From Turritopsis dohrnii (lineage: Eukaryota; Cnidaria; Hydrozoa; Anthoathecata; Oceaniidae), in contig BQMF02000236.1 of assembly GCA_027922465.2 (NCBI GenBank), positions 310,001 through 374,000 on the forward strand: 64,000 nt of DNA. The letters run 5' to 3'. Of this stretch, positions 1 to 10,857 are shown piece by piece (positions within the stretch are counted from its first letter, which is position 1; every line of letters starts with the position of its first letter). The translations under genes were made by a program, and so were the position numbers. The notes under the pieces were generated by a model. It saw only the letters and a list, made by a program, of their open reading frames with translations, made no database searches and was not told where the DNA came from.

Positions 1-327
1 TCAGATTTTCGCACCTTTTCAGGAGGTGTGTGGTTCTTAGTTGTTCACCAACTTTTTGCTTTCATATGAACCAGAAACTATGGAAATTAAAGTGAACAGG
101 AGAGGACAATAAAGATAAATCCATTTAATTCAAGTAATTGAGCAATTTATGACGTAGGTTGCTTAATTTTCATGGCAATTCGCACGCGGGTATTTGCAAA
201 CCTGTGAAAGAAAACGTTTAAGACAGAACCTTTTCAATCACTGTAAACTACTAAGTGAAATTTAAAATTAACTATAAGGATTAAAAAGCAGAAAGTAAAA
301 GATTAATAATCGACAAATAAGCACGTG
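1..327. other. No gene seen
   Basis: AT-rich sequence at the window edge. No ORF, RNA gene or clear repeat is visible. Confidence 0.5.
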
Positions 328-1255
328 TCATATTGTCTTCGTCATTACCATCATCGTAATCCTCAACACCGATTTCTTCGTTTCTTATATCATCCGTATC
401 ATCATCCGTAACATCATTGACCTTCTTGTTGCAGCAGTCGAAGCATTTGCAAAGGTCGGGGCAGTTTACGCCCGCTTTGAAATTACCTAATCTTACAACT
501 ATTCTGTCCTAACACTCTTGAGATTTCCATTGTACTTTTTCGAACAAGGCCTCATCAAACAAGATAATATTGAATTAATCAACAATCCCAATTGTTCTGA
601 TGAGTATTTTTTAAAATGTAGAGATGCTTGTGCTAGGAACATCGATCAGAGGAGTTAAGGTAAGGCATAAAATCCTGTCCAACTAGGTAAGATGTATTTC
701 TATTGATCTTAGAATAAGTTATTCCAGGAGAAATTCCTGTTCTTTCAGACAAAAAAGGTTTAATCTGTGAACTGTGTGTTAAGTTGTACAGATTCCTTTC
801 TCCCCAATACAAAGTGTGAAACGTTATTGATGGGTTCTTTCAATGGTCGCTCACTTTTCTTTAATGGTTGGAATACCTAATTTCATGCAGATTCTCCACT
901 ATTTCTTTGAATTATTATATCATTTGACATATGTGTTGAACCTTTATCTGATCTTGTTTCTTCTCGGAAGTCAATGTCCCCTCAAACAAAAATTGTGAAC
1001 ACACTACTGTTAAATGCTGATGGTAGAGCCATTTCAGAGATCATATTCATTTAAGCAAGTGCTGTTTCATGAAATCTAACAACAGAATGGGAAACACCAT
1101 GCCCAAAACCATTCAACAATTGAATTATCTTTTTAGAGCCTGCTATCTGCCTTGTTCCCATGCTTAAAGATAACAGCTTTTGGTGTAAACTCCTCCTTTA
1201 ATGTCCACATATCATCTAATGTAGGGTCATCAAAAAGATCAAGACATCAAGACAA
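328..1255 (-). pseudogene. Decayed repeat-family ORF with Cys-rich/acidic tail
   Basis: Minus-strand translation, broken by stops and frameshifts, contains GHGVSHSVVRFHETALA, then SVFTIFV, then EETRSDKGSTHMSN and IIIQR. Near 330-480 a cysteine cluster (CPDLCKCFDCCNKK) is followed by an acidic stretch rich in D and E. The order of these motifs resembles an unnamed, highly repeated ORF family I associate with invertebrate genomes, probably mobile-element derived. That recognition is from memory and is weak. At least two in-frame stops show this copy is dead. I assign no function. Confidence 0.4.
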
Positions 1256-2063
1256 AAAGGTTTTAAAGTTTAGGAGGATTCAAACAATCCTTTAATGTCA
1301 GTTCTGATGATTTGGGTGGCCACAAACAATTCATTTCTGGAATTTCTTTTTACATTCTTTTGATTTCTAAAGCTGCACTGCATGAATTTTAAGCTGGTTG
1401 ACAGACTTGTTGAAATATTCTTTTTGTTGAAATTCACATTTGCTTTCTGTGTCACTTTCACTGCTACCTTTCATTCTAGCATTTCATTCCAAAGATGTAT
1501 GCCCATTTCAAGTGTATACACACATGAAAACTCTATTTATGAGAAAATATATTCTTTAAAACATTTTGGAGAAACTTTTATAATAACTGACATCTAATAA
1601 ATTGAAAGCAGTCTGACTTAACATAGGACTCCCCTTTTCGCAAATGATACAAACCTCTTCCAAAATGCCAGATCCTAGTTTTATTCTATGTGGTCACTGA
1701 TGACCGTCTTAATCTACCAGGAAATTTTGGTTAAGCTTTTGCTTTAGAACAGCTAGGTTTGACCGATAACTTGTTATATACTTGCAACATTCCTTGCTCT
1801 TTCAGTGTAAACTGCAATCCAACTGATTCTGGAAAATGACTAACAAGGTAAACAATGCACCCTCAAACATAGGATATAGAGATAATAAGAGTAGTAGTAG
1901 ATGTTTAGATCCTTTATAGAGACTAATTCATAGGCTGATTATAATATTTTATGGGATTTCGATGCAAAAAAACATATTTACATTCACTAAAATTTCGTCT
2001 TAGCCTTTAATCAAATTACAAGGTTGTTTATATATTTATTTTTCATAACATTCTTTCTAATTA
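1256..2063. other. Intergenic, no gene seen
   Basis: Two overlapping ORFs of 63-71 codons on opposite strands near 1270-1597 have no recognisable motifs and look like chance. Nothing else is visible before the inverted repeat at 2064. Confidence 0.4.
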
Positions 2064-2110
2064 TACCGTGAGTTGGGGCGAGATTCAACTCTGTGGGGCG
2101 AGATTCAACA
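2064..2110 (+). repeat. Left TIR of the 10-kb DNA transposon
   Basis: Inverse of 12043-12089. It contains the GGGGCGAGATTCAAC unit twice, 21 bp apart. Confidence 0.8.
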
Positions 2111-4212
2111 TGCCAAAATCAAGCTACATCTGGTCAGTAATTCAAATACATTACATTTTTTAAAACTAAACCAAGTTATACAACACAAAAAAGATTTAAA
2201 GCAATCAAAACACTCATTAATGATTACCATTTAACAGACTCTGGCTATTAAAATGTCACGATCCATCAATCTCGTTATGTACGGGCTTCAAATGTTTTTG
2301 TTATATATTTCCCCGTAGGGCGAAATATATGTTAAAACCGGCATTTCCTTCTTCTCCTCCTCCTTCTTTTCGTTCACTTTTATAGTCGCAGTTCAGTATT
2401 GAACTCTGGCCTAGCTAAGGTAGATAAGATTAGAGGCTAGTCTTCAGTAAAGTGGTACGCCATCTTTTCAGTCAGTGGTGTCAGTCCAGTGCAGATGGGA
2501 TTTTGAAGATGTTTTCTAGCTTTAATGATTCAATAGATGAAACGTTAAGTGATGGAAATAAATCGTTTTATTTCTTAAAAAGTTGTAAAAACTATTGAAT
2601 GAACGTATAAAAATCAAACAAACATGTTTTGTTTTTTGTTTGTGTTGATAACAATGAATGTGTTATGATGATGATATTGGTAATTAAATGCTTGGAACAA
2701 CAAACCATTGAAGCTTTGATTCCAGTGCAAAGGTGAAAATTCATTCTCAATAACCAAGCTGAAGATTTATTTAGTATGATCCTGATGTAATGTATAGCCC
2801 AACTGAACCTGGAAAGCACAATGATGTACAGCATGATGGAATCCCTTTTCACGTGGAGATCAACCACCAGTTCAACCAGTTACGTTAATTCAAAAACAGC
2901 AAGTAAATATGTGATGTCGTATATACAACATAAAGTTCAGAAAACCATTTGCGTATATATTTTAATACACATTGGGTTGAGACACATAATGCATAATAAC
3001 TTGAGAGAATCTGATGGAGAGCGTACTACTTGGATAGTTGTTTAATCCAACAACAGAAACATTAAACAGATATTGCATGGCTTTTTATTGAATATCGCGA
3101 TTTATTAACTCGAGGTGTTTGATTCAACGACGCGAAGCGGAGTATACCAAAAAAGAATTACAATAACACATTTTTGCTTCTTTTTTTCAATCAGTTAACT
3201 TATTCAACGCTGTTTTTATTCTGATTTTTTTGAATTCGTTCGAAAGAGTGCATTCGAAAATCCAAAATGCGAAGACATTGTATTGCGCCGTTGAATATCA
3301 ACAACGACCGTGTAACATCGCATCAGTTATTGCACGATCATACGGAACATTCAAATTTATTGTAGATAAAAAAAGCTTAAATAAAGTTTATTATGGATGA
3401 AGTTTATGGTCATGTATACTGTTTTGATGCTTATCATATTTTATTTTTCAAAATGTAATATATATATATACTGACTATTTTTCTTACGAACAACAAACGT
3501 AAATCAAAACACAATAATCCAACATGATAGACAGTCTGTAAATTAAATCAAGTCAGAACGCAAACTTCTGTTTTCAGCTATGTAGTGGTTTGGTTATGGA
3601 TGTGTATTTTCACTATGAAAATCTGTTGTTCGTTTCCATTTTGTATTTATGAAGGTCATTTTTATCACATAATAAACAATGAGTGTGAACACATTTTTTT
3701 GAACAGAGATGTTTATTCTCTCTGATACTTGAATTTGGTTTTATAAATTGTTATTTTAAGCCCATCTCTTTTTTGAAAATAACTCTTTGGTCCTAATTTG
3801 AAATGCTACGTATATTTGTGTTAGTAAAAATTTTGATTGCTTATGATTATTAGTTATTTGCTTATGATGTTTATATACCCCAAGGTATTTTACTATAATG
3901 TTTATACATAATAATAAACAGAATTACCAGAAGTTTCATTATTGAGAATTTTATTTACATTTTATTTACAATTCCACTGTAACTATTAAGATTAGGTTTA
4001 ACAATATTTTTTTTCTTTTGTACAGTAAACCACCTGTATACAAATTTGATAATATGTTGTAAGATTTTATCTGAGTTACAAAAAACAAGTGTTATATGTT
4101 TTACATTCTTTACGGTATAAAGGATGCAAAGCTTCTGCAACAATAAAGATCATACATTTTGTTATGATGAAATTATTTTATGTGTTATAAACGCTCGCCA
4201 TTTTTCAAATTA
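2111..4212. other. Interior of the DNA transposon, no gene
   Basis: AT-rich. Small ORFs at 2592-2867, 2821-3045 and 3955-4143 show no motif. A short GC-richer segment near 2310-2350 and another near 3128-3150 may be ends of further small insertions. No transposase was recognised. Confidence 0.4.
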
Positions 4213-4319
4213 AGTAAAAACAAAATTATTATTAAAATAGTAAAAATATTTTTAATGTAACTGATGATGGCGTAAGCCGAAAAGCTTTTTACTATTTTAA
4301 TAATAATTTTGTTTTTACT
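4213..4319 (+). repeat. Perfect 34-bp-arm palindrome with hammerhead-like core
   Basis: Arms 4213-4246 and 4286-4319 are perfect inverse repeats of 34 bp. The loop carries CTGATGA, then a short GGC/GCC hairpin with loop GTAA, then GAAA (4261-4283). That is the order of the hammerhead ribozyme core. A closely related core occurs as an inverted pair at 39609-39693. Self-cleavage is unproven, and I cannot place a cleavage triplet with confidence. Confidence 0.55.
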
Positions 4320-4672
4320 GAAATTATTTTACACATTGATGATGTATATATGCAGTTGTTTAATGGGAAATAGTTGTCACATTTAGGTCATATAACTTTT
4401 AGCTAAGTGCCCATATAGTAACCTCTTACTTTTTAACTCTTTAGCAAAAATTATATAACAAACCTTATCATTTGACCATGAACATCTTCATTTATTAAAT
4501 TCAATTCCACCCTGATTGGTAAGGACAACATTTTTATCTGTGTATCAGGTGGATGGTAGTTATAGTGTAATTGTTTTATCAAATATTTTTCTCATGGTTA
4601 TCAATTTACACACAATAATTGGCAAAAATTTTGCAACTTTGGGGAAATATATAGTCGCATTTTTGCGAATCT

Positions 4673-4917
4673 TGTTTCACTTGGTTAAAGCACGAAACGT
4701 CTCGTAAACATCAACTATATGTTTCGATACTAAAGAAGTATACAAACACAACATAAATCAACTTAAACAAACTCAAGAATAATACAGTGTCCAAAGTGTC
4801 CCTATTATAACTCACATCGTTAGGTGTAGCGTCCGTAACCAAGTGATAATTGTTCATCATTTTTTTTTTTTTATCTAATATACTTATCTAAAGGTAAATT
4901 GTCATTTCAATGAAACA
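4673..4917 (-). repeat. BEL 3' LTR
   Basis: 245 bp, beginning TGTTTCA and ending TGAAACA on the plus strand, i.e. TG..CA termini inside a 7-bp inverted repeat. It matches 10614-10857 almost perfectly. A GGCGGAG purine stretch lies just inside it, as expected for a polypurine tract. Confidence 0.92.
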
Positions 4918-4943
4918 CTCCGCCGCGGGGTAAGTATGTCAAT

Positions 4944-7900
4944 CTAATTTTCCTTTGTATCATTCGGTACAATTACGATTAGTCTTTGAACAGGTCGTTC
5001 GACTGTCTTGTAACGATCACCTGAATAATCCCTATCGCCTGGTAAATTCTTGTACTGTATAGCTACTCGACGTACAAGTTTATCCTTTCCTGGAAAAACT
5101 TCCGATACCTTTGCCATACGCCAATTCCCCCGAATCTGGTTGGAATCCTGCACCAATACCACATCACCAACTTTGACATTCCTGTTTTGAGTGTGCCACT
5201 TTGGCTCAATTAATAAACTGGGGAAATAATCTCGAGTCCAGCGTCGCCAAAAAGTATTCACTATTTGCTGAACGAGTTCAAAACGATGTTTCAGATTGCC
5301 TGGCTCCTTAAATGGTCCGGCAGGAACTCTCGAGGTGGCTCTTCCAAGTAGTAAGTGATTTGGACTAAGGTAACTGCCATCTTCGGGACAAGTTGGATGG
5401 CGACCAATCGGACGTTCGTTAACTAAGTTTGCTGCCTCAAACATTACTGTTTGAAGTTCAGAATGTGACAATATTTGCTCTCCAATGGCACAAGTAATCG
5501 CTTTCTTCACAGATTTTATAAGAGACTCTGCACATCCGTTCCTCCATGGTCCATCGGGTGTACTAAATTGCCACTCCAACCCACAATCTGCACCAAACTC
5601 CCTGAGCTTTTCTTTATCCCAGTTGCCCTTAACTTCTTTGCTTGCTCCTACTAACTGAGGTCCTTGATCGGAATAGACTTTGCTTGGATATCCGTAGATT
5701 GACACAAATCTTCTGAATGCCATCAAAAATCCTTGCGTACTGTAGTCAGTTGCAGTGTCAACATATACTGCCCGACTTTCAATGCAAGTGAAAATGACAC
5801 CATACATCTTTCCTCGACTTCGTTTGTTGACTTCTCCTTTAACTGTGTATGGACCAAAGAAGTCAATACCAGTGTACATCCATGGCAATGTTGGTTTCAA
5901 CCTCTCTGCGGGTAGTCCTGACATTTTCTGTTCGACGAATCTTTTGTCGAGTCTTTTACAGGTAACGCACTTGTTTTTGATAGATTTGGCTAGTCTTGAA
6001 ACTCCTGTTATCCAAAAGTTGAGTCTAACTTTTGAAATGGTAGCTGAATTTCCAAGATGAGATATCTTGTGTATGTGATCAACGTAAAGCCAAGAGAAAC
6101 GATGCGATCCTGGTAAGAGTGGTAATTCCTGATTGTCATAACTTATTTCCATCCATTGCTCTGCTCGTCCACTTACAACGATTATACCATCTTTCCTTTG
6201 ATACGGGTTGAGTCTTCTGAAATCTCCTTTGTCTATCTGTTCCTTGAGTGGCAACTGCACCTCTTTTATCCACAAGTTCTCAGCCATCTTTAATAGTGCT
6301 ACAGTTGGCGTTTTTGCAGCATTCTTCAGCGAAGGACATTCCGATGTATCATATAAAGCAAGAACTCGAGCACGGATGAGCTTGTTGTATGATGAAAAGC
6401 GCTCAATTTTAATTCTTTTAGTAAGAGTGTCGTCCTCGTCTAGTTTTACAAGGTTTATGGATTTGGCTTCTTCTGGTAATACATTTACATTGCATTGAGT
6501 TTTAACAGGCCATTCTGTTTCCGGACATTGCAAGAATTCTGGTCCTTTTTGCCAACAGCTGCTATTATCAAGCTCAAGAGGGTGTTTCACTCTGGTCGTC
6601 CAATCAGCAATGTTTTCTTTGCTTTCAATCCATTTCCAATCTTCAGGCGTTGTAGCAGATTGGATCTCTCCTATTCTCACAGCAGCAAACGTGTTGAATC
6701 CGTAAGATTCTTTCTGAATCATTGCTCTTACTATGGATGAATCAACAATAAAAACCTCCTTTTCAAACTGTAGTCTCATTTCCTCTCTGATGAAATTGCG
6801 CAATCTTGTAGACATAATAGCTGCATTCAGTTCTAATCTTACAATGGAAATTGTTTTTAATGGTGCTACTTTGCCTTTAGCAGCAATTAACTTGCTCTCA
6901 TACTTCCCATTTGGTAATTCCCATCTGGCATAGGCGCAGGTGCCGAATGCCTGCTCAGAAGCATCGCTGAACATGATCAAAGTTGGCTTTCCTTTAGCAT
7001 TTTGAGGCATGATGCATCTGTCAAAACCAATTTTTTCCATCTCAAATAATTCTCTAAAAAAGTTTATCCATTCTGTCTTTACTGAGGCAGGTATGTCATC
7101 ATCCCATTGCATTGATTTCATTTCACCAGACCACAGTTGCCTCATTAGCACCTTGGCTTTCAGTATGAAGGGAGTGGCTAAACCAAGAGGATCATAAATT
7201 CCATTTACTTGAGATAAGATCATACGCTTTGATATAATGTTAGGCAGATGGCTTGGTATTTGATCGCAACTGAGACTTGGACCTGTGTGGATTTTTCTTT
7301 TTCGTGGTGAGAAGTTCAATTTAACAGTGAACACAAATTGGTCTGTTTCTTGACACCAGTGCATACCAAGGACCTTCTGTACATCCGCTGAGGACTTGAT
7401 CTCAGGAGTTCCATTTAGCATGTGATATCCTCTCACATACTTTTTGTTTGCTATCTGTGAACTGGATTTGTTTCTATCTAAAATTGTCCAATGTTTGACA
7501 GCAAATCCTCCTAGCTTCAGAATTCTATCTGCATCTTTCGATATCTGTACTGCTTCATCAATTGTTTTTACACTATCAATTATATCGTCCATGTAGGAGT
7601 TGTTGATGATCATGTCTGCTGCCTTTTCATGTTGATACCTTTTCATCTCAGCAGTTTTTCGTAGGGCAACGGTAGCAATATTTCCGGCAGGACGATCACC
7701 GAATGAAACAGAAGTAATAACGAATGTGTCTGGATCTTTCTCTGGAGTCTCTCTCCACAAAAATCGATGGGTGTGTTGGTCTATCTCCTCAATTTTAACA
7801 GCATGATACATTTTCTTGATGTCTGCGGTTATTGCCACTTTATTCTCCCTGAATCTAATCAAGATCCCTAGTAAATTGTTCAGTAAATCTGGTCCTTTGG

Positions 7901-8258
7901 CCCAGTATTCATTTAAAACATGACCTTTGAAGTTGGCTGAAGAATTGAATACGATGCGGCAAGGTGTTGACATTGAATCAGGTTTTAAGACTTCGTGGTG
8001 GCTGAGGTAGAAAACTGGTCCCTTATACCCTTGTAACTCCATATTTGATAATTTTCTAGCAACTCCTCTCTCAATCATATCTTGTATTTGTGAGTTATAG
8101 GTTTCTAAATGGCTAGGATTCATTGACAATCGTCGTTCGGTGAATTTCAGCATTGCTAGTGCTGCGATCTTGTTGTCGGGAAGATCATAGGGGTTCTTTA
8201 TCCATGGGTATCGAGCTTCCCAATGATCAATGACATGCGTCAATCCTTCTTCTATCAT
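4944..8258 (-). CDS. BEL pol: RT, RNase H, integrase
   Basis: An open frame of 1104 codons encodes the polymerase half of the retroelement. Reverse transcriptase: TADIKKMYHAV near residue 145 and catalytic YMDD at 222-225. RNase H: FSDASEQAFG, then LELNAA, then VDSS supply the acidic residues. The integrase zinc-binding HHCC segment ends in CVTCKRLD. The integrase core has D in GIDFFG, D in YSDQG and E in NGCAESLIKS, so the DDE triad is complete. A DUF5641 segment (VGDVVLVQDSN) ends the protein. The first Met is at 8258, but the frame is open up to 8309, where one TAG separates it from the gag frame. BEL elements normally encode one polyprotein, so this is probably its 3' part. Confidence 0.93.
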   Translation of the reverse strand: MIEEGLTHVIDHWEARYPWIKNPYDLPDNKIAALAMLKFTERRLSMNPSHLETYNSQIQDMIERGVARKLSNMELQGYKGPVFYLSHHEVLKPDSMSTPCRIVFNSSANFKGHVLNEYWAKGPDLLNNLLGILIRFRENKVAITADIKKMYHAVKIEEIDQHTHRFLWRETPEKDPDTFVITSVSFGDRPAGNIATVALRKTAEMKRYQHEKAADMIINNSYMDDIIDSVKTIDEAVQISKDADRILKLGGFAVKHWTILDRNKSSSQIANKKYVRGYHMLNGTPEIKSSADVQKVLGMHWCQETDQFVFTVKLNFSPRKRKIHTGPSLSCDQIPSHLPNIISKRMILSQVNGIYDPLGLATPFILKAKVLMRQLWSGEMKSMQWDDDIPASVKTEWINFFRELFEMEKIGFDRCIMPQNAKGKPTLIMFSDASEQAFGTCAYARWELPNGKYESKLIAAKGKVAPLKTISIVRLELNAAIMSTRLRNFIREEMRLQFEKEVFIVDSSIVRAMIQKESYGFNTFAAVRIGEIQSATTPEDWKWIESKENIADWTTRVKHPLELDNSSCWQKGPEFLQCPETEWPVKTQCNVNVLPEEAKSINLVKLDEDDTLTKRIKIERFSSYNKLIRARVLALYDTSECPSLKNAAKTPTVALLKMAENLWIKEVQLPLKEQIDKGDFRRLNPYQRKDGIIVVSGRAEQWMEISYDNQELPLLPGSHRFSWLYVDHIHKISHLGNSATISKVRLNFWITGVSRLAKSIKNKCVTCKRLDKRFVEQKMSGLPAERLKPTLPWMYTGIDFFGPYTVKGEVNKRSRGKMYGVIFTCIESRAVYVDTATDYSTQGFLMAFRRFVSIYGYPSKVYSDQGPQLVGASKEVKGNWDKEKLREFGADCGLEWQFSTPDGPWRNGCAESLIKSVKKAITCAIGEQILSHSELQTVMFEAANLVNERPIGRHPTCPEDGSYLSPNHLLLGRATSRVPAGPFKEPGNLKHRFELVQQIVNTFWRRWTRDYFPSLLIEPKWHTQNRNVKVGDVVLVQDSNQIRGNWRMAKVSEVFPGKDKLVRRVAIQYKNLPGDRDYSGDRYKTVERPVQRLIVIVPNDTKEN

Positions 8259-8309
8259 ATGGAGTTCTCTTTCTTCCTTCAGAGTGTACTGCTTCCCACC
8301 GATTGGCCA

Positions 8310-10544
8310 CTATCCACAGCGACAACTTCCACATTTTGGAGTGCATTGAACACCCAAAGCTTCTAATTCAAAGAAGTCATTCAAGCTGATCTTGTCTACA
8401 TGAAGAATCTGCACATGCTGAACTATTTTCTTTGTGTTTTCTTCCAACAATCGGTGGCTTCCTCCTATGCATCTTCCAAATCTGTTTGATAGAAGCAGGA
8501 GATGCCCATAAGATTGTTCTCTGATTGGGTGGAGTCCTGCATACTCAAATCCAATCAGTATGTCTATCTCCCCAACAGGACGTTCGAGTTCTTCATGCTC
8601 CAAACCTGTGAATAGGTGTTTGATGTTTATCAAATCCTTTCTGCTCACTTCAGTCGAAATTTTATCAATTCCATAAACTTGAAAATAAACCACTTTCCCG
8701 CTCTTATCTGTTAAAGGTAAATGATAAGAAGATGATCGTATTTCTTGCTTCTCGCCCCCAATTTTGATGACTCCTAATTTTACCGGTTTCCCAATCAAAC
8801 CTAAAACTTTCGCTTTAGTAAATGTTATGAGGCTTATAGTTGCTCCTCCATCCCAAAGAACATTCAAACTGGTTGATGGATTGGTTCCTGATTTGATCTT
8901 CATTAACTGAAGGAGACAGCTGTTAGATATTGTATCTCCAGTGTGAAATGTTATTCCTTCAACGTGCGCTTGATGTAGTGACTCGTGATGGTACTTTTCA
9001 CAAGCTTCATCTGCAGAACACTTTTCTCTATGAAAACAATCAACAGATCTGTGGCCTACTCTTAAGCATGTCCAGCAGGCTCTTTTTGATTTGATGAGTT
9101 CAATCCTTTCCCTGGGTGATTTTTCCAAGTAAACTCTGCAATTAGGTGTTGTGTGGTTGGCTGAAGCATGCACTAAACATTTTGAACTTTTTGTTGTTTC
9201 TGAAGCAGTTTCCTCTTCTTTCTTTGCATTCATGTGATGCACAGGAGCAGTAATATCTAATGATCCAATTCGAATTTCGGCAGACTCGTATTCAATAATG
9301 CGTTTTTGTTCAAGCAGGAATTTTAAAAATGTTGGGAATCTACTGGCTTCATCAACTTTGTTGTCTTCATTGTTGACTTTCCTCGACCAATCTCTCCTGA
9401 TGTTCTTAGGGAGCGTTTCTTCCAAAATGCTTAATACAGTAGTGTTAGACATTTCATGCTCTACATGCATCCTTTGCAAGTCGCGATATCCTCTTTCAAT
9501 AGTGTCAACAAATTCTATGAAGATCTTTTCTTCACCTTCCTTGATCCTTTTAAATTTTCTGATGTCGTACATGATTGTCTCAGTTAATTTTTCTGTCCTA
9601 CCATACTTATCATCTAGTCTTTTCCACATTTCATCAATGTCATCATCTACGTTCCTGACTACTTCATACGGTCCTTCTGAAAGACAAGACTTCAGTGCAT
9701 ATGCTGTTGCTTCGGAGTTTCTCGTCTGAGGTGCAACTTGTTTATTAAAGTCAGATTTAAATCTTGGATAGTCTCGAATATTACCCTTGAATGTGGGCAT
9801 TTTCATGTTCTCTAATTTTATTCCAGATTCATTATGAGATCTCAAAGATGGCGATATGACTGGTTGTTTGTCGTACTGTTGAAAGAATAAGCCGGCACGT
9901 TGACTTAGAGAGAGACATCGCTTTCTTAGAATTTCCAACCACTCGATTTCTTGTTGGACTCTTTCAGCGCTAATTAACATCAAGTAATCATTCTGACTGG
10001 CTTTGCATTGATCAAATTGCTCCTTAAGTTCCTCGTAGGCTTCCTTTACGATTTCAACACAAGGATTTTCCTTTTCTGATTCGATATCGATCAAGCTTAT
10101 TAGATTCTCTGAATGACTTTGAAATGCTGCTGCTCTCACTTCTCGAAGACGATCAGCCTTAAGAATATTCGCCGTATTCTTCTCCATTTCTCTTGCTTGA
10201 TTCTGTTCATCTGCCTGTCTCTTCAGATCTTGATCTCTCTTATTTGAGCTTTCCTGTTTATCTTTTTGATATTGGATTTTCAATCTCTCTAGAGTCATGA
10301 AATTTTGTTGGTGTTCTTCTAACCAAGATTCTTCAGCTCTCATGAGCTCCTCATTTGTCTGATCAACCTGATCAATGTAATCATCATGCTTCTCCTGCAC
10401 AGTATGCCATAATTCCTTACATTCTTCGAAACGCCAGCTGATCAGCTCCATTTCGTCACCAGCTGTGATTGCAGATTTAACCTCCTTTGACTTTCGTGTA
10501 AATGCTCTTGCACTTCGAGCGCGACCTTGTATTGCAGTCTCCAT
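8310..10544 (-). CDS. BEL gag and protease
   Basis: An open frame of about 744 codons from ATG 10544 (an upstream non-ATG extension to 10562 is possible). The N-terminal 230 residues are charged and probably coiled coil. A DUF1759 gag segment follows (MKMPTFKGNIRDYPRFKSDF onward). Cysteine motifs CLVHASANHTTPNC and CWTCLRVGHRSVDC are nucleic-acid-binding knuckles. A retropepsin-like DUF1758 protease has LWDGGATISLI, where DGG takes the usual D-S/T-G position. The C-terminus is Cys-rich (CTPKCGSCRCG) and stops at TAG (8310-8312). The same frame continues directly into pol. Confidence 0.9.
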   Translation of the reverse strand: METAIQGRARSARAFTRKSKEVKSAITAGDEMELISWRFEECKELWHTVQEKHDDYIDQVDQTNEELMRAEESWLEEHQQNFMTLERLKIQYQKDKQESSNKRDQDLKRQADEQNQAREMEKNTANILKADRLREVRAAAFQSHSENLISLIDIESEKENPCVEIVKEAYEELKEQFDQCKASQNDYLMLISAERVQQEIEWLEILRKRCLSLSQRAGLFFQQYDKQPVISPSLRSHNESGIKLENMKMPTFKGNIRDYPRFKSDFNKQVAPQTRNSEATAYALKSCLSEGPYEVVRNVDDDIDEMWKRLDDKYGRTEKLTETIMYDIRKFKRIKEGEEKIFIEFVDTIERGYRDLQRMHVEHEMSNTTVLSILEETLPKNIRRDWSRKVNNEDNKVDEASRFPTFLKFLLEQKRIIEYESAEIRIGSLDITAPVHHMNAKKEEETASETTKSSKCLVHASANHTTPNCRVYLEKSPRERIELIKSKRACWTCLRVGHRSVDCFHREKCSADEACEKYHHESLHQAHVEGITFHTGDTISNSCLLQLMKIKSGTNPSTSLNVLWDGGATISLITFTKAKVLGLIGKPVKLGVIKIGGEKQEIRSSSYHLPLTDKSGKVVYFQVYGIDKISTEVSRKDLINIKHLFTGLEHEELERPVGEIDILIGFEYAGLHPIREQSYGHLLLLSNRFGRCIGGSHRLLEENTKKIVQHVQILHVDKISLNDFFELEALGVQCTPKCGSCRCG

Positions 10545-10613
10545 TTGTTGAGAATGTTGCAATGTCCAATTTAATTACGAGTTTCTTTTTTGATCATCAC
10601 ACGATTATCGAAA

Positions 10614-10857
10614 TGTTTCACTTGGTTAAAGCACGAAACGTCTCGTAAACATCAACTATATGTTTCGATACTAAAGAAGTATACAAACACAACATAAATC
10701 AACTTAAACAAACTCAAGAATAATACAGTGTCCAAAGTGTCCCTATTATAACTCACATCGTTAGGTGTAGCGTCCGTAACCAAGTGATAATTGTTCATCA
10801 TTTTTTTTTTTTATCTAATATACTTATCTAAAGGTAAATTGTCATTTCAATGAAACA
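10614..10857 (-). repeat. BEL 5' LTR
   Basis: 244 bp, same termini as 4673-4917. It is the upstream LTR of the minus-strand element, so its promoter would drive gag-pol. The untranslated leader to the gag ATG is about 70 bp. I do not identify the tRNA primer site. Confidence 0.9.

Larger units (their letters stand above)
4673..10857 (-). mobile_element. BEL/Pao LTR retrotransposon
   Basis: The two LTRs are nearly identical. The gag region has DUF1759 and zinc knuckles, and an aspartic protease, reverse transcriptase, RNase H, integrase and C-terminal DUF5641 follow in the BEL/Pao order. Both coding parts are long and open, so the copy is young. The LTRs differ only in the length of one T run (13 versus 12) as far as I can see. 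No target-site duplication is evident: left flank AATCT, right flank GTTTT. No envelope gene is present. The element lies inside the DNA transposon at 2064-12089. Confidence 0.92.

Noticed and set aside
5733..7197. Plus-strand ORFs inside the BEL pol region (5733-5915, 5755-6060, 6208-6498, 6495-6740, 6733-6933, 7009-7197)
   Set aside because: They are antisense to well-conserved RT, RNase H and integrase sequence and have no motifs.
9298..9729. 143-codon plus-strand ORF inside the gag region
   Set aside because: Antisense to the DUF1759 region; no recognised domain.
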